A DNA stretch of 10,225 nucleotides from Clavulina sp. PMI_390 (lineage: Eukaryota > Basidiomycota > Agaricomycetes > Cantharellales > Hydnaceae): positions 1-10,225 of the forward strand of contig WIDE01000326.1 of the NCBI GenBank assembly GCA_015039315.1, in the 5' to 3' direction. Both the position numbers and the translations under genes were made by a program. The notes beneath the pieces were generated by a model. It was not told the origin of the DNA, ran no database searches, and saw only the letters and a program-made list of their open reading frames with translations. This document shows, piece after piece, positions 9,401 to 10,225 of this stretch (positions are counted from its first letter, which is position 1; each line of letters opens with the position of its first letter).

Positions 9401-10225
9401 ATGGTCCACCACTTCTTCCCCTTCATGCATCATTCTATGATTTCCTTCAAAATGCTGATAGCAATCATAAATACTGTGTGGATGCCGCACAGACCCACAA
9501 GTCTCTGACAGAAAGCTGCTTTGCTGTGATGGAGTCTGGAGAGAAAAGGCTGATGTTCAATATCTGCCAGCTGCCTACTTCATTCATACCGAACTACTCC
9601 ATTCCAGACCTGGGTGCTCTGATTCAAGACAAGATTGGGGAAACATTGTCATATGCATGCCACTTCTGGGGTTCCCATCTTGCACTAGCTACAGATCTTT
9701 CTCCAAGCACTGTTGGCTCAATCACAGCTCTCCTATCCACAGTGCAGCTTCTTTACTGGATTGAGGTCATGAGCCTCACAGGTGCCTCCCCATCAGCTGT
9801 GCTCTCACTGGTTGTAGCTCAGGTATGATTATACTGTTTCAGAGTGCAGCCAGAAGCTAATGTTGAGCTATGTACAGCCAGCTTCTGATATCACAGCATT
9901 TGCTAAAGAGGCTTTGTTGTTTGCAACCTATTATGCCATCCCAATCTCACTGAGTACTCCTCACATCTACCTGAGTGCTGTGCCATTCATTCCCACAATG
10001 TCCCCCCTGCAGAGGATAGCTGAGGAGTATAAGAGAACTGTTTTGATAGACAATGGGTATTTGAAACAGTGGCCTGTGTTGAGACATGTATTGAGACACC
10101 AATCTGCTGTATGCAGTGCAGCAGTCTCTAAGCATGGAGTGGTGGCTGCAGGACTGTATAGTGGATCCATCCTGCTTTGGAACATCCAGACAGGACAACA
10201 GCATGGAGATGTACTCAGGGGCCAC
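6486..10225 (+). CDS. C2-like/NACHT/WD40 STAND NTPase, 3' end outside window
   Basis: Predicted cytosolic NLR-like signal-transducing NTPase of the fungal NACHT-WD40 class, whose studied relatives act in non-self recognition and programmed cell death. Model: exons 6486-6507, 6579-6738, 6805-6935, 6989-7590, 7649-7895, 7969-8145, 8201-9822 and 9854-10225. Phases agree throughout, giving 1111 codons to the window edge. The ATG at 6486 is chosen because GTGCGT at 6508, CTAAC near 6556 and TTAG at 6578 form a good intron joining MPFFKVE to DVVYTSPQIKKSRF. Residues about 1-120 resemble a C2 domain, and 125-230 are a Ser/Ala/Pro linker. A helical region (about 275-390) contains LGSLLAEVHPIAKVIVDVL. 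CFPGTR precedes NACHT, with Walker A GMAGSGKS (522-529), Walker B VVIIIDALDE (621-630) and ILITTRPE (657-664). A winged-helix region follows (about 785-865, LHASFYDFLQ at 854), then FNICQLPTSF. The first WD40 repeat starts near 1063 (SGSILLWNIQTG). The 8146-8200 intron and the last, 31-nt intron are the least certain joints. CpG is nearly absent after exon 2. Fold assignment is firm; the ligand and effector role are unknown. Confidence 0.88.
6680..10225. other. CpG-depleted tract covering the NACHT gene body
   Basis: Counting by eye, CG dinucleotides start only at 6851, 7930, 8293, 8509, 8770, 8845, 9064, 9346, 9486 and 9590. There are none in 6853-7929 or from 9592 to the end. TG and CA are abundant, and the GC content remains moderate (34 of 60 bases in 7201-7260). 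By contrast 121-240 alone holds about 13 CG. The tract spans exons and introns alike, so it is not a codon-choice effect. Confidence 0.85.
9823..9853 (+). other. Putative 31-nt intron
   Basis: The frame of the large NACHT exon ends at CAG followed by GTATGA, which would otherwise place a TGA at 9826. The downstream frame (KLMLSYVQPASDITAF and onward) is clearly coding and needs a phase-0 join. GTATG..GCCAG satisfies this in 31 nt, which is unusually short. An alternative is GTGCCT (9781) to TTTCAG (9842), 62 nt and in phase, giving SLT-E-CSQKLML but removing 14 residues. RNA evidence is needed to choose. Confidence 0.5.

Noticed and set aside
9823..9842. 20-nt intron ending at TTTCAG
   Set aside because: Too short to be spliced and out of phase: the following frame would meet TAA at once.

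Overview
The window looks like nuclear DNA of a filamentous basidiomycete, probably an Agaricomycete. The evidence is short GT-AG introns of about 50-120 nt with CTAAC/CTGAC-like branch points, and a NACHT-WD40 protein of the type that forms large families in mushroom-forming and Rhizoctonia-like fungi. I cannot name the genus. No tRNA, rRNA, CRISPR array or prokaryotic operon structure was seen.

Layout. (1) Positions 1-123: a non-coding, repeat-like piece with a 12-bp palindrome, abutting the broken end of a gene. (2) Positions 124-2248, minus strand: a damaged copy of the mRNA cap guanine-N7 methyltransferase gene (ABD1 type). Its three exons can be followed by conserved motifs, but it carries a 10-bp tandem duplication that shifts the frame in SAM motif I, an in-frame TGA inside the conserved PGG-F-G-T segment, and no C-terminal end. 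(3) About 2280-3110, minus strand: a more diverged second copy of the same gene's Ser/Pro-rich N-terminal region, in direct orientation about 1.05 kb upstream. (4) About 3585-5230, plus strand: patches of hydrophobic membrane-protein coding sequence spread over several frames with stops, best read as a decayed multi-pass membrane protein gene of unknown family. (5) 5231-6485: no supportable gene; it serves as the upstream region of the next gene and holds a paired GATA palindrome. (6) 6486 to the right edge, plus strand: the only gene that looks intact, a C2-like / helical / NACHT / winged-helix / WD40 protein. I model it with eight exons, 1111 codons to the window edge, with the WD40 array continuing outside.

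The strongest whole-window signal is compositional. The left two thirds is rich in CpG. From about 6680 rightwards CpG almost vanishes: 10 in about 3.5 kb, none from 6853 to 7929 and none from 9592 to the end, although GC content stays moderate and the reading frame stays open. The switch falls inside exon 2 of the NACHT gene. This pattern fits long-term CpG methylation and deamination acting on the body of a multicopy immune-receptor-like gene. The cap methyltransferase remnants next to it are broken by indels and stops but remain CpG-rich, so the two halves of the window have had different mutational histories.

The genes do not form a pathway. The picture is a rearranged, repeat-bearing region in which fragments of an essential housekeeping gene lie beside a fast-evolving STAND NTPase gene.
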